Notes under the pieces: generated by a model | Seen by the model: only the letters and a program-made list of their open reading frames with translations | Told to the model about the DNA's origin: nothing | Database searches by the model: none | Shown: one piece after another, positions 8,345 to 19,493 of the stretch | Position numbering within the stretch: the stretch's first letter is position 1 | How the letters are laid out: every line of letters starts with the position of its first letter | Origin: Bacillota bacterium | Lineage (GTDB): Bacteria > Bacillota > UBA994 > UBA5500 | Direction: 5' to 3' | DNA: 64,000 nt | Assembly: GCA_023436245.1 (NCBI GenBank) | Contig: JAEZJZ010000064.1 | Location: 26,780 to 90,779, forward strand | Program-made: the position numbers and the translations under genes

Positions 8345-8363
8345 GCGTACCTGTGGTGTTGTT

Positions 8364-8438
8364 CTACTTTGGACGCCGTATAAACAGGCGAATGAACCCG
8401 CGCAGAAAACGTGGAACCCTAACCACATAGAACTTCAC
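8364..8438 (-). CDS. spoVM: stage V sporulation protein M (SpoVM)
   Basis: A 24-residue peptide starting at GTG: VKFYVVRVPRFLRGFIRLFI then RRPK. It matches B. subtilis SpoVM (26 residues, MKFYTIKLPKFLGGIVRAML...) position by position, including the key Pro9 that breaks the helix and allows recognition of convex forespore membrane. SpoVM recruits the coat ATPase SpoIVA. The gene lies next to rpmB just as in Bacillus. A GAGGGGG stretch lies about ten bases upstream of the GTG. It is in frame with a longer artefactual reading frame starting at 8645, which overlaps the real membrane protein gene upstream and should be ignored. Confidence 0.88.
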   Translation of the reverse strand: MKFYVVRVPRFLRGFIRLFIRRPK

Positions 8439-8479
8439 CTCATCAACGCCCCCTCTCCAAGTTTCGATTGAGAATTGGG

Positions 8480-8659
8480 CTAACCAAAGACAAGCACCAA
8501 ACCGATCGCAACCAGGACAGCGGCGACCAAACCCCAGAGCAACCAGACCGGCAGCAGTCGCCAGAGGATGATCATTCCGCCTGCCGCCAGCAGCGCTCCC
8601 ACGAGCCGCACGGCATCGCTCCGCTGGCGTCCGCGTCTTCTCCATGGAGATTGACGCAT
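8480..8659 (-). CDS. small two-helix membrane protein
   Basis: 59 residues, with an Arg-rich N terminus (MRQSPWRRRGRQRS) followed by two hydrophobic helices, about 19-33 and 36-58 (LLPVWLLWGLVAAVLVAIGL). GGGGGAGGTG ends five bases before the ATG. It sits 41 bp upstream of spoVM on the same strand and 64 bp after the rpe terminator hairpin, so the two small genes likely form one transcript. No family recognised; the location suggests a sporulation or membrane role, but that is inference. It occupies the position of thiN in B. subtilis. Confidence 0.7.
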   Translation of the reverse strand: MRQSPWRRRGRQRSDAVRLVGALLAAGGMIILWRLLPVWLLWGLVAAVLVAIGLVLVFG

Positions 8660-8680
8660 CCTGCCACCTCCCCCAACTAA

Positions 8681-8711
8681 TCTATACGGCAGTATATTCT
8701 GTCCACATGAC
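8681..8711 (-). promoter_or_regulatory. possible sigma-E-like promoter for the spoVM unit
   Basis: Minus strand GTCATGTG (8711-8704) and CGTATAGA (8688-8681), separated by 15 bases, resemble GTCATATT and CATACAAT. It lies between the rpe terminator and the small membrane protein gene. spoVM is sigma-E-dependent in Bacillus. The match is partial. Confidence 0.3.
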
Positions 8712-8722
8712 TAAATGTGTGA

Positions 8723-8769
8723 AAAGCAGGTGTATTGGTTGTCAGTCAGACAGCCAATACACCTGCTTT
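8723..8769 (-). terminator. terminator at the end of the rpe operon
   Basis: Long hairpin: arms of about 21 bases (AAAGCAGGTGTATTGG... paired with CCAATACACCTGCTTT) around a short TGACT loop, followed on the minus strand by TTTTC. It is 149 bp downstream of rpe and separates that operon from spoVM. Confidence 0.75.
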
Positions 8770-8837
8770 GTTCATGAAGCGTTTCGTTGTTTCGGGACGG
8801 ATGAGAGCCCGATCTTCTTGGAATTGTGGCACCACAG

Positions 8838-8900
8838 CATGTGAGAGCGCTTAGAAAGTCGCTTTTCTTCTTACCGTAGACCCCGCAGCATGCTGCGGCC
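8838..8900. repeat. dispersed intergenic repeat, copy A
   Basis: About 63 bp, roughly 75% identical to 45010-45072. Both copies begin GCATG, contain AGAGCG(C/T)TT, CTTC and CCGTAG, and end in a palindrome centred on GCATGC (GCAGCATGCTGCGG here). No gene overlaps. Confidence 0.55.
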
Positions 8901-8917
8901 CCAGGCGGCTCAGGGTT

Positions 8918-9571
8918 TCAGACCGATTTCATCCGCCTGACGAAATCAGTCGGATCCAGCGCATTGAAGAAGGCGGATCCGGTGACCAGCACCGAGGCTC
9001 CGGCTGTCTTCAGCGCGTCGACATTGCCCAAGCCGACCCCGCCGTCCACCCAGATTGGCAGATCTCGTCCCAACTGCTGCAGATGCCGGCGCAACCCGGC
9101 GATCTTGGGCAGCATCTCAGCGATGAACGGCTGTCCGCCAAAGCCAGGATTCACGGTCATCACCAACAGGTAATCGATCACTGGCAATAGCGGCGAAATC
9201 GACTCCCAGCCGGTTGCAGGATTCAGGGCAACGCCAGCCTGGATGTCGGCCGCTTGGATGCGCTGCATCAGGCGGTGCAGATGATAGCTGCTCTCGGCAT
9301 GCACGCTGATGGCACGCGGCTTAGCCTGCAAGAAAGCGTCAAGCAACAGTTCCGGCTGCTCGACCATCAGGTGTACTTCCGCCGGCAGCTTGCTGGCCTG
9401 CACCACCGCCTGGACGATCGCCGGGCCGAGGCTGATATTCGGCACAAAATGCCCGTCCATCACATCGATGTGTAACCAATCGGCATTTGCTTCTTCCACC
9501 ACGGTCACTGACTGGCCGAGCTTCAGCCAATCGGCTGACAAAAGGGAAGGTGCTATTTCCAGCATGTTCAC
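8918..9571 (-). CDS. rpe: ribulose-phosphate 3-epimerase
   Basis: Interconverts ribulose-5-phosphate and xylulose-5-phosphate in the pentose phosphate pathway. 217-residue TIM barrel with metal and catalytic motifs: APSLLSADW (Ser), HIDVMDGHFVPN (His, catalytic Asp), VHLMV, VMTVNPGFGGQPF and IWVDGGVG (second catalytic Asp). The first start is a GTG overlapping the rsgA stop codon (TAGTG); ATG two codons later (9565) is an alternative. Adjacent to rsgA as in many Firmicutes. Confidence 0.95.
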   Translation of the reverse strand: MNMLEIAPSLLSADWLKLGQSVTVVEEANADWLHIDVMDGHFVPNISLGPAIVQAVVQASKLPAEVHLMVEQPELLLDAFLQAKPRAISVHAESSYHLHRLMQRIQAADIQAGVALNPATGWESISPLLPVIDYLLVMTVNPGFGGQPFIAEMLPKIAGLRRHLQQLGRDLPIWVDGGVGLGNVDALKTAGASVLVTGSAFFNALDPTDFVRRMKSV

Positions 9572-10451
9572 TAATACCGCCTTTCTGCTTCGCGCAGCTC
9601 CTGGTAGAGCAGCTGGTAACTGTGATATCTCGATGGTGCCACCTGCTGCTCGGCCAGCGCGGCCTTGACGGCGCAGCCAGGTTCAGCCAGATGCACGCAG
9701 CTGTTGCCGAAACGGCAATGCTCCCGCATCTGCATTTCCGGAAAGCAGGCGTCCAACTGGTCCGCCGTCAGATCCTCCGGCAACTCCAGCCGATTGAAGC
9801 CGGGCGTATCAACCACGAAGCCGCGCCAAGGCTCAGGCAGCGGCAACAGCTCCACGTGCCGCGTGGTGTGCCGCCCGGTGCCGCTTTTTTGGCTTACTTC
9901 GCCCGTGGCGATGCGTTTGCCGTCGGTGACCAGATTGATCAGACTGGACTTGCCCACGCCCGATTGCCCGGCCATCACGGTGACGTGTCCGTCCAGCAGA
10001 TCGCGCACTTGATCGATGCCCACCTGTTGCTTGGCGCTGAAGACAAGTGACGGGTAGCCGAGCGGTCCATAGATCACCCGCAAGGCCTCCGCTTCTTCCG
10101 TCGAACCGAGGTCTGACTTGTTGAAACCGACAATGGCCTCGAGGCCGAGGAACTCTGCCGTGACCAGCAGCCTGTCCACCAGCCCCAGATTGGGGCTCGG
10201 ATCCTTCAGCGTGGCCACGATCAGCACCTGATCCACGTTGCTCACCGCCGGTCGCTGCAGCACTGTGCTGCGAGGCAACACCTCCTGCACCACCCCGCTG
10301 CCGTCCGGCAAGAGGCTGCAGCGCACACGGTCGCCGACCATCGGCGTGATCTCGTCGAGTTTGAACTTGCCCCGGGCCCGGCAGCAGACGAGGCCCGTTT
10401 CCGTCTCCACGTAGTAGTATCCTGCCAGTATCTTGGTGATAACCCCGTCGA

Positions 10452-10455
<4 letters not shown>
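9571..10455 (-). CDS. rsgA: ribosome small subunit-dependent GTPase RsgA
   Basis: GTPase that matures the 30S subunit. It has an OB-fold N-terminal domain, a circularly permuted GTPase (G4 VGFNKSDL, G1 GQSGVGKSSLIN, G2 TGRHTTRHVEL, G3 VVDTPGFNRL) and the C-terminal zinc site CRFGNSCVHLAEPGC. Canonical starts give only METETGLV... (GTG 10410), which lacks the first OB strand. The frame continues upstream as IIDGVITKILAGYYYVETET, the expected RsgA N terminus, but contains no ATG, GTG or TTG. The likely start is ATA 10455 (or ATC 10452), preceded by GAGGTG and overlapping the prkC stop (ATAA), giving 294 residues. This is either a rare non-AUG start or a sequence error. The gene identity is certain. 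Confidence 0.9.
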
Positions 10456-12316
<1,861 letters not shown>

Positions 12317-12320
<4 letters not shown>

Positions 12321-13063
12321 GGCCGTTCCCACCTCCACCCGGCCAATGCGGCCGTGATGTTGTCCTGTCCGCCGCGTTCATAGGCCAAGAGCACCATCTG
12401 CTCCGCTGCCTGCTGCAGGTCCAGGCTCTCCGCGATGATGGCCGCGAGCTCACTCTGATTCAGCACTGTAGACAGACCATCAGAGCAGACCAGCACGATG
12501 TCGCCAAGCTGCAGGTCGAAGGTCAAGAGGTCGACATCCACCGCAGCGGAGGTACCCAACGCGCGGATGAGTACATTGCGTTGCGGGTGTTGCTGGGCTT
12601 CTTGCTCGGATAACCCGCCGCTCTTCAATAACTCGCCCACCAGGCTGTGATCGTCAGTCACCTGCTGACAACTGTCGCCGCGGACCAGATAAAGGCGACT
12701 GTCTCCCACGTGGGCCACCAGCAACTGCGAACGCCAAAGCAAAGCCACAGTCAGCGTCGTCCCCATGCCGGCCAGGCGATAGTCTGCCTCCCCCTGCTCA
12801 TAAACGTGCTGGTTGGCGCGGCGCACGGCCATTTCCAGCGCCAAGAGCGGTGAAGACTCCTGTTCAAGCACTATCTGGAACTGCTGGCTAAACCGCTCCA
12901 CAGCCAGTTGGCTAGCCACTTCTCCCGCCCGATGGCCGCCCATGCCGTCGGCAACAGCCAGCAGAGCATATTCATCGCCCGCCAGTTCGCCTCTATCCAC
13001 CCAGACGGCATCCTGATTGATCTGTCTTCTTCCCTGATCGCTCTTCATCCCAACTTCAAACAC
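12317..13063 (-). CDS. prpC: PP2C-type serine/threonine phosphatase
   Basis: Dephosphorylates targets of the adjacent PrkC kinase. 248 residues with PP2C motifs: RRQINQDAVWVD, VADGMGGHRAGEVAS (metal-binding Asp and Gly), VAHVGDSRLYLVR, VTDDHSLV and LVCSDGLSTVLN, ending YERGGQDNITAAL. Start GTG 13063; an ATG five codons in (VGMKSDQG) is possible. The start lies 7 bp after rlmN, in the conserved order rlmN-prpC-prkC-rsgA. Confidence 0.95.
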
Positions 13064-13070
13064 CAGCGCT

Positions 13071-14117
13071 CTACTCCTCTCCCTGGAGTCTCCTTCTGAG
13101 CTGACCGCATGCTGCCTCTATTTCCGGACCAAGCTCCCGCCTGATCGTCACGTTCACGCCGCGAGCAGTCAGTGCATCGGCAAATGCCTGCACCCGCCGC
13201 TCGTTGGGGGCGGACCAGGGCAACCCAGGCACCGAGTTATAGGGAATCAGGTTGACATTGCAGAGCAGACCCCGCAGTAACTCGGACAATTGCTCCGCAT
13301 GCACCTGCTGATCGTTCTGCCCAGCCAAGAGTAGATACTCAAAGGTAACTCTACGGCCGGTGGCCGCCACATAGCGCCAGGCAGCCTGAACTAGCTCCTT
13401 CAATGGGTAACGCTGATTGATCGGCATCAACTGATCCCGCAGATAGTCCACTGGCGCATGCAGGGAAATGGAGAGGGTCAACTGCAGTTTCTCTTCCGCC
13501 AGCCGGTCAATCTGCGGCACCAGACCGCTGGTGGAGACCGTGATATTACGCATGCCAATGTTCCAACCCAAAGGATTGTTGGCCAGACGGATGCTGGCCA
13601 GCACCTCATCCAGATTGTCCAATGGCTCACCCATGCCCATGTAGACTAGATGACCGATGCGCTCGTTCACCGGCGCCAACTCACGGTTCGCCAGCCAAAT
13701 CTGCTCGGCCATTTCGGCAGCCGTCAGGTGCCGACTGAAGCCGGACATGCCGGACGCACAGAAGGCGCAGCCCATCTTGCAGCCCACTTGGCTGGACAGG
13801 CAGAGCGTGGCCCCGTAATGATAACGCAAAATGACACACTCCACGATCGATGTGTCCGGGAAGGAGATGGCCAGCTTGATCGTGCCATCGCTGGCAGTCT
13901 GTCGCGTGATCACATCCCCCACGCCGATTACGGCCGTCTCCTCTAGCTTCTGGCGCAACGTCTTGGGAAAGTTGCTCATCTCTGCCCAGTCTCTGACGCC
14001 CCGGCCATAGATCCATTCCATCAGTTGCCGGGCACGGAACTCCGGCTCACCTAATTCCTGAAAAAAATCCGTGAGTCCTGGCCAGGCCAAGCCCAATAGA
14101 TTGCGTTTCTCGCTCAT
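13071..14117 (-). CDS. rlmN: dual-specificity RNA methyltransferase RlmN
   Basis: Radical SAM enzyme that methylates C2 of A2503 in 23S rRNA and A37 of some tRNAs. 348 residues; the cluster motif CKMGCAFCASG (CxxxCxxC) is near residue 107, with GMGEPLDN downstream and the C-terminal resolving Cys in EIEAACGQLRR. ATG has GGAGG eight bases upstream. Part of the rsmB-rlmN-prpC-prkC-rsgA-rpe run. Confidence 0.96.
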   Translation of the reverse strand: MSEKRNLLGLAWPGLTDFFQELGEPEFRARQLMEWIYGRGVRDWAEMSNFPKTLRQKLEETAVIGVGDVITRQTASDGTIKLAISFPDTSIVECVILRYHYGATLCLSSQVGCKMGCAFCASGMSGFSRHLTAAEMAEQIWLANRELAPVNERIGHLVYMGMGEPLDNLDEVLASIRLANNPLGWNIGMRNITVSTSGLVPQIDRLAEEKLQLTLSISLHAPVDYLRDQLMPINQRYPLKELVQAAWRYVAATGRRVTFEYLLLAGQNDQQVHAEQLSELLRGLLCNVNLIPYNSVPGLPWSAPNERRVQAFADALTARGVNVTIRRELGPEIEAACGQLRRRLQGEE

Positions 14118-14156
14118 GTTCAGTGACCTCCTGCCGCGAAATCGTTTGGTATGCCG

Positions 14157-15509
14157 TCAACTGGATGCCGTAATCGCTCTCTGCAAACGGCAGATGAAGA
14201 AACCATCCAGATCGTCCAGATGGGGGTACGTAGTCAACTGGCCCCGCGAGACTCGGCCGGGAAAGGCTGCTTGCAGTTCTTCCGGCCAATCGGCAGGCGC
14301 GAAGTCTCTGTGTTGCTGCAGGAAGCCGCAGACCACAGCCTCAGTCTCCTCCGGCTCGGTGGAGCAGACGCTGTAGACTAGGCTGCCGCCTGGCTTGACC
14401 ACGCTGGCGGCGGCAGCCAATATCTCCATCTGCAGTGACTGCAGTTCCAGGATGTCTCTTGCCGTACGATTCCAGCGAATATCCGGTTTGCGCCGAATCA
14501 CACCCATGCCGGAACAAGGGGCGTCAACCAACACCCGGTCGGCCAACTGCCAGTCGGCTGGACTGAGAGCCCGCGCATCGGCTTCCAGCGGCTTCACTGC
14601 CGAGACGTGCATCCGTGCCGCCGCCTGGGCAATTAGCTGCAGTCTGCCGGCATGGTTGTCCAACGCCAGGACTTGTCCCTTGTCCGCCATCAATTCGGCC
14701 AAGTGGATCGCTTTTCCTCCTGGGGCGGCGCAAAGATCATAGATCAACTCGCCTGGCTGCGGATCGACAACCAAGCCAACCAGAGTGGAGGCGGCACCCT
14801 GCACGGTGCAGTGGCCGGAACTCAGTGCCTGCAAGTTGGGTAGACTCGCGCCCGTCACCTGCACACTGGTCTGAACCAGGGGATGGGGCCTCGCCTCCAC
14901 TCCCTGAACAGCCAAAGCCTGCAATAGCTCGGGCCGCGTGCTGCGCAGGCTGTTCACCCTTAGCTCCACAGCCGGTGCCTCGTTCTGCGCTCGACAAAAT
15001 GCTTCGGCGCCCGGCTGACCCAGGCGCTGCAACCAGCGCTGCACCATCCACTCCGGAAAACTGTAGCGGATGGTCAAGTCGTGCACCGGATCGTCTGTCT
15101 TTGGCCAAGGAAGACGAGCCCGTTCGCGCACTGCCCGCCGCAGGATGGCGTTAACCAATCCGGCCGCACCTTGGTGGCTGACGGCTCTCGCCAGATTGAC
15201 GCTCTCAGAAACGGCCGCATGATCCGGAGTGCCGAGATAGATGATCTGATAGAGCCCCAGTCTCAGGACGTTTCGCACGTTGGCATCCAGTGAAGCCAGC
15301 GGACGAGTCAACCACTGTCCGAGCAGGTAATCCAGACTCTGCCGATAAGTCACCGTGCCGAACACGAGTTGCTTGATCAGGGCCGCGTCCCTGGCTTCTG
15401 TTGTTTGCAGGGCCGCCTTCAGCGCCAGATTGCTGTAGGCCCCTTGTTCAAACACCTCGGTCAGCACGCGCAGCGCTTGTCCGCGCGGATTGACGGCGCC
15501 CTTAATCAC
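14157..15509 (-). CDS. rsmB: 16S rRNA (cytosine967-C5)-methyltransferase RsmB
   Basis: 450 residues: an N-terminal NusB-like RNA-binding domain (about 1-140) and a C-terminal SAM methyltransferase domain with LCAAPGGKAIHLAE, the DAPCSGMGVIRRKPD motif (PCS Cys) and SLVYSVCSTEPEE (catalytic Cys). GTG 15509 is preferred because it overlaps the upstream peptidase stop by eight bases and gives the normal start (VIKGAVNPRGQALRVL); the longer frame adds 28 Pro/Ser-rich residues antisense to nothing conserved. The ribosome site is weak, suggesting coupling. Confidence 0.94.
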   Translation of the reverse strand: MIKGAVNPRGQALRVLTEVFEQGAYSNLALKAALQTTEARDAALIKQLVFGTVTYRQSLDYLLGQWLTRPLASLDANVRNVLRLGLYQIIYLGTPDHAAVSESVNLARAVSHQGAAGLVNAILRRAVRERARLPWPKTDDPVHDLTIRYSFPEWMVQRWLQRLGQPGAEAFCRAQNEAPAVELRVNSLRSTRPELLQALAVQGVEARPHPLVQTSVQVTGASLPNLQALSSGHCTVQGAASTLVGLVVDPQPGELIYDLCAAPGGKAIHLAELMADKGQVLALDNHAGRLQLIAQAAARMHVSAVKPLEADARALSPADWQLADRVLVDAPCSGMGVIRRKPDIRWNRTARDILELQSLQMEILAAAASVVKPGGSLVYSVCSTEPEETEAVVCGFLQQHRDFAPADWPEELQAAFPGRVSRGQLTTYPHLDDLDGFFICRLQRAITASS

Positions 15510-16188
15510 GACGGGAATTGCGCAGGAGAACCAGGCGCAAGAGCTGGGCGATGGCGGTGGCTGCTGCCGCCACGTAGGTAAGGGCAGCCGCACGCAGCAC
15601 CGACTGCACCGGTTTGATCTCCTGACTGGTCAGATAGTTGCCGTCGTGGAGCATGGCCACCGCTCGCTGGCTGGCGTTGAACTCCACCGGCAGAGTGATC
15701 AGTTGGAAGGCGACGGCAGCCATGAACAAGAGGATGCCGAGGTCAGCCAAACCGGGCTGACCAAGCAGGTACCCGAAGAGGAACAGCGGCCAGGCCATGC
15801 TCGAGCTAAACTGCGCCACCGGCACGATCGCGTTCCGCAGCTGCAGAGGACCATAGGCATGTTGATGCTGCATGGCGTGTCCGGTCTCATGAGCGGCAAT
15901 GCCCAGGGCTGCCAAGGAATGGCCATAGAAGTTCTCTTCTGAGAGACGCACCTGTCGGGTGCGCGGATCGTAATGGTCCGTCAGTCTGCCACGGATCGGC
16001 TGCACCTGCACATCCTGCAACCCGTGACGATTGAGCAAATCGCGCGCTAACTCGCCTCCGGTCAGCCCGCGGCTGTTGCCGATGCGCGAGTTGCGGTTAT
16101 AGGCATTCGAGACCTGACTTTGGGCGTACATGGCAAAGACGAAGGCGATCAGCACAAAGATTGTGCCAGGTCCACCAAACCAGAACAT
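15502..16188 (-). CDS. neutral zinc metallopeptidase, YugP family
   Basis: A 228-residue membrane metallopeptidase. It has an N-terminal helix (residues 5-20), the zinc motif AAHETGHAMQH (HExxH type, about 106-116) and three further membrane helices (SMAWPLFLFGYLLGQPG; LGILLFMAAVAFQLITL; ALTYVAAAATAIAQLL). ATG 16188 is chosen since AAGGAGGAG is directly upstream. Its substrates are not known. The position between fmt and rsmB is a recurrent Clostridia arrangement. Confidence 0.88.
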   Translation of the reverse strand: MFWFGGPGTIFVLIAFVFAMYAQSQVSNAYNRNSRIGNSRGLTGGELARDLLNRHGLQDVQVQPIRGRLTDHYDPRTRQVRLSEENFYGHSLAALGIAAHETGHAMQHQHAYGPLQLRNAIVPVAQFSSSMAWPLFLFGYLLGQPGLADLGILLFMAAVAFQLITLPVEFNASQRAVAMLHDGNYLTSQEIKPVQSVLRAAALTYVAAAATAIAQLLRLVLLRNSRRD

Positions 16189-16232
16189 CTCTTCTCCTCC
16201 TTTTGTGGAAAAGTGCATGTGTTCATACTAGA

Positions 16233-17186
16233 TCATACGTTGTCTGCTGACCCTTGATTCCCACCGAGCATGGCACCTGGCTGCAAACCGTACCCTCGGG
16301 CGTAATCCGCGCCGCTCATGCGCCGCTTGCTCGCCGGCTGCACCGACCGGAGCAGCAATGCCCCTGATCCGGTGGCAATCACCGGGCCTTCGCTGGTTAT
16401 CCGCAGCACCCTGCCAGGATCTCCACCCTCACCCGGAGGTAACAGCTGGCTACACCAGACGCGGAGCATCCGCTCCTGATGGTAGGTGAAGGCTGCTGGC
16501 CAGGGATTCAGACCGCGCACCAGATTGTGAATGCTGCTCGCGGGCATGCTCCAATCGATCAGTCCATCGCTCTTTTGAATGTTGCGCGCATAGGAGACGC
16601 CGCTGGCGGGCTGTGGACGCGGCTGCAGTTGCCCTTGTTCTAGCTTGACCAGTGTTTCGGCCAACAAGTCTGCGCCCAGGATGGCCAGGCGATCATGCAG
16701 CTCGCCGGTGGTCTCGTCCGGACCGATAGGCGTACTGGCCTGCAGCAACATGTCGCCCGCATCCAGCTGTTCAGACATCAGCATGGTGGTCACCCCGCTG
16801 ACCGCCTCTCCCGAGAGCACCGCCCAGTGAATGGGCGCGCCGCCGCGATAAGCCGGAAGCAGAGATGCATGCACGTTGATGCAGCCTCGGGGCGGCAGGT
16901 CCAGCACCTGCCGGGGCAGCAATTGGGCGTAGGCCACGACCACGATCAGGTCAGGCTCTAGTTCCCGCAACTCGCTCAGGGCAGCCGGCCGCCGCAAACG
17001 TTCCGGCTGTCGCACCCGTAATCCCAAGCGGTCGGCAGCCACTTTCACCGCCGGTGGAGCTAGGCTGAGTCCCCGACCCTGCGGCCGGTCCGGCTGGGTG
17101 TAGACGGCAACCACCTCGGTCAGCTTGTGCAGCCGCTCCAAACAGGGAACGGCAAAATCTGGGGTACCCATGAAGACAGTGCGCAT
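16233..17186 (-). CDS. fmt: methionyl-tRNA formyltransferase
   Basis: Formylates Met-tRNAfMet for translation initiation. 317 residues: MGTPDFAVPCLE start, catalytic region NVHASLLPAYRGGAPIHWA (Asn, His), TTMLMSEQLDAGDML (catalytic Asp) and a C-terminal OB-like tRNA-binding domain. ATG has GGAGG upstream. It follows priA by 26 bp. def, which normally separates priA from fmt, is absent here. Confidence 0.96.
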   Translation of the reverse strand: MRTVFMGTPDFAVPCLERLHKLTEVVAVYTQPDRPQGRGLSLAPPAVKVAADRLGLRVRQPERLRRPAALSELRELEPDLIVVVAYAQLLPRQVLDLPPRGCINVHASLLPAYRGGAPIHWAVLSGEAVSGVTTMLMSEQLDAGDMLLQASTPIGPDETTGELHDRLAILGADLLAETLVKLEQGQLQPRPQPASGVSYARNIQKSDGLIDWSMPASSIHNLVRGLNPWPAAFTYHQERMLRVWCSQLLPPGEGGDPGRVLRITSEGPVIATGSGALLLRSVQPASKRRMSGADYARGYGLQPGAMLGGNQGSADNV

Positions 17187-17213
17187 GCGCCCATCATACC
17201 TCCTCGTGGTGCC

Positions 17214-19397
17214 TCAGGCTTCGAAGTCCAGAATGACACCGGTCTTTCTACCCAGGGTGTAGTATTCCTGCAATGCAGCATCGAGGCCATTGCGCAGCTG
17301 CATGCGATGACGTGACTTGACGATGATCTGCCAGCGAAAGGTGTCCCGCACCCGACTGACCCCACAAGGGGCTGGCCCGATCAGTTCCACCGTGCGGGGC
17401 AAGTGCTGCTCGAGCACTGCATAGAGTTTCGCGGCATCGTCGATCAGCTGATCCTCCGCCGGATTAGTCAGGAGCAACGTGACCATGTATCCTACTGGCG
17501 GATATCCCGTCTGGTCACGGACCAGCATTTCCTGCTGGTAGAAGGCCAGATAATCGTGATTGGCCGCATGCCGCAGGACGTAGTGCTCGGGGCTGAATGT
17601 CTGGATGACCACTTCCCCCGGGTGGCTAGCCCGCCCGGCGCGACCGGCTACCTGTGTCAGCAGCTGGAAGGTGCGCTCGGTCGAACGAAACTCCGGCACA
17701 AACAGGCCAGCGTCGGCCGCAACCACCCCGACCAGAGTGACGCGCGGGAAATCCAGGCCCTTGGCGATCATCTGCGTGCCCACCAGGATATCGTATTCAC
17801 CGCGCGAGAACTGTCCCAGCAGGCGCGCGTGGGCATCGCGCTGCCCAGTGGTATCAGCATCCATGCGCCCGATGCGAGCGCTGGGAAAAAGCGCAGCCAG
17901 TATTGCCTGCAACTGTTCTGTCCCCACGCCCTGCGACTGCAAGCGATCGTGCCCGCATTCTGGGCAGGCCTGGGGCCTGGCCGCAACGTGTCCGCAGTAG
18001 TGGCAGTGCAGGCGACCATCGCTCTGATGATAGGTCAACGAAATGTCGCAGTGGGGACAGAACGGGACATGCCCACACTCGGGACAGAGCAAGAAGTTGG
18101 CGTATCCGCGCCGATTGAGCAGGACCAGCGCCTGCTCATTCCGATCCAGGCATTCCTTCACCGCTCGTTCCAGGCGCCGGCTGATCGGGTTCTTGTGCCC
18201 CGCCCGATACTCGTCGCGCATGTCCACCAGGCGCACCGGCGGTAGGCCGAGTTCGCTCACCCGCTGCTTCAGTTCCAGCCGCTGGCACCGACTGTGCTCG
18301 CTGGCGTAGTATGTTTCCAAGGCGGGCGTGGCACTGCCTAACACCAACTGGCAGCCGGTGATCTTCTGTCTGAGCTGAGCAACCACCCGAGTATGATAGC
18401 GCGGGTTCTCATCCTGCCGGTAACTACCGTCATGCTCCTCATCCATGATGATCAGCCCCAAGTCAGCAAAGGGGATGAACACAGCCGAACGGGCTCCAAT
18501 CACCACCGAAGCGTCGCCACTCTTCACTCGACCCCATTGGTCATAACGCTCGCCCCGGGATAAACCACTGTGCCAAACGGCTATCTTATCTCCAAAGCGG
18601 GAGGAAAAGCGTTGCATCATCTGCGGAGTCAACGCAATTTCCGGCACCATCATCAATGCCTGCCGTCCACTCTGCACCACATGCATAATCAACTGCATGT
18701 ACACTTCTGTCTTGCCACTACCGGTAACCCCATGCAACAGGTGCGTGCTCGGTCGGTTCTCTTGACCGGCGAGCAGAGTCTGTAGCGCGAGTTGCTGCTC
18801 CGACGTCAGCGTGACCGCACTCGCAGTCGCCCCCACCTCGCTCACCCTGGGGGAGCGCAGTGTTGTCACCTGCTCAACGCGAACTAGGCCCTTCTCTTCC
18901 AGTTGCCTGACCATCGTCCGGCTACCAGCGGCAGACAAGGGAAGCTGACCGAGCAGCAGCAACTGCTGCATCAGCAGCCGCTGCTTCTTGGCTCGCGTGG
19001 GCAATGACTCAGGCATCTGCTTGACCAGCGGCACCACCACTGAAGTGAGTTTCGGCTTCGGCCAACGCGTTTGGTCCAGCGTCAGGCGGAACGGAATCAT
19101 CTGTCTGATCATCAAGCTGAGCGGACAGAGATAGTACTCACTGAGCAGATAGGATAGCTGCAGTTGCTCAGCGGTGAGAATAGTCAACTGGTTGTAGAGG
19201 ACACGCTCGATCGGCTTCAGCTCCATCTGCGGCTCCTCGGCGGCAAAGCCGACCACCAGCCCGGGCAAAGAGCGCGCACCGAACGGCACCTGCACCGCGT
19301 GTCCGGGGAGCACCTCCAGATGCTCCGGCACTAGGTAGTGAAAGGCGCGGTCGACCGACTGTACTGCTACATCCACAAAAACTTCAGCAACTTTCAC
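17214..19397 (-). CDS. priA: primosomal replication-restart helicase PriA
   Basis: 3'-5' helicase that reloads the replisome at stalled forks. 727 residues: N-terminal DNA-binding domain, Walker A GVTGSGKTEVYM (about 225-236), DEEHD box, QVAGRAGR helicase motif VI, and paired zinc sites (CPECGHVPFCPHCDISLTYH, CHYCGHVAARPQACPECG). The start is GTG 19397 with GGAGGAAG upstream. It is separated from rpoZ by a terminator, so it begins a new transcription unit with fmt and rsmB; coaBC, usual between rpoZ and priA, is missing. Confidence 0.96.
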   Translation of the reverse strand: MKVAEVFVDVAVQSVDRAFHYLVPEHLEVLPGHAVQVPFGARSLPGLVVGFAAEEPQMELKPIERVLYNQLTILTAEQLQLSYLLSEYYLCPLSLMIRQMIPFRLTLDQTRWPKPKLTSVVVPLVKQMPESLPTRAKKQRLLMQQLLLLGQLPLSAAGSRTMVRQLEEKGLVRVEQVTTLRSPRVSEVGATASAVTLTSEQQLALQTLLAGQENRPSTHLLHGVTGSGKTEVYMQLIMHVVQSGRQALMMVPEIALTPQMMQRFSSRFGDKIAVWHSGLSRGERYDQWGRVKSGDASVVIGARSAVFIPFADLGLIIMDEEHDGSYRQDENPRYHTRVVAQLRQKITGCQLVLGSATPALETYYASEHSRCQRLELKQRVSELGLPPVRLVDMRDEYRAGHKNPISRRLERAVKECLDRNEQALVLLNRRGYANFLLCPECGHVPFCPHCDISLTYHQSDGRLHCHYCGHVAARPQACPECGHDRLQSQGVGTEQLQAILAALFPSARIGRMDADTTGQRDAHARLLGQFSRGEYDILVGTQMIAKGLDFPRVTLVGVVAADAGLFVPEFRSTERTFQLLTQVAGRAGRASHPGEVVIQTFSPEHYVLRHAANHDYLAFYQQEMLVRDQTGYPPVGYMVTLLLTNPAEDQLIDDAAKLYAVLEQHLPRTVELIGPAPCGVSRVRDTFRWQIIVKSRHRMQLRNGLDAALQEYYTLGRKTGVILDFEA

Positions 19398-19493
19398 CGG
19401 GGCTTCCTCCAGGCGATAGCTACAGGGATAAGGGTGCGCTTATCGAGCCCCTGAGTTCCCTTGTTCTATCTTAGGTATTGTGATTATGATTCC

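Noticed and set aside
8364..8645. 93-residue ORF as a single protein
   Set aside because: Its upstream part is out of frame with the real membrane protein gene; only the last 24 codons (SpoVM) are supported.
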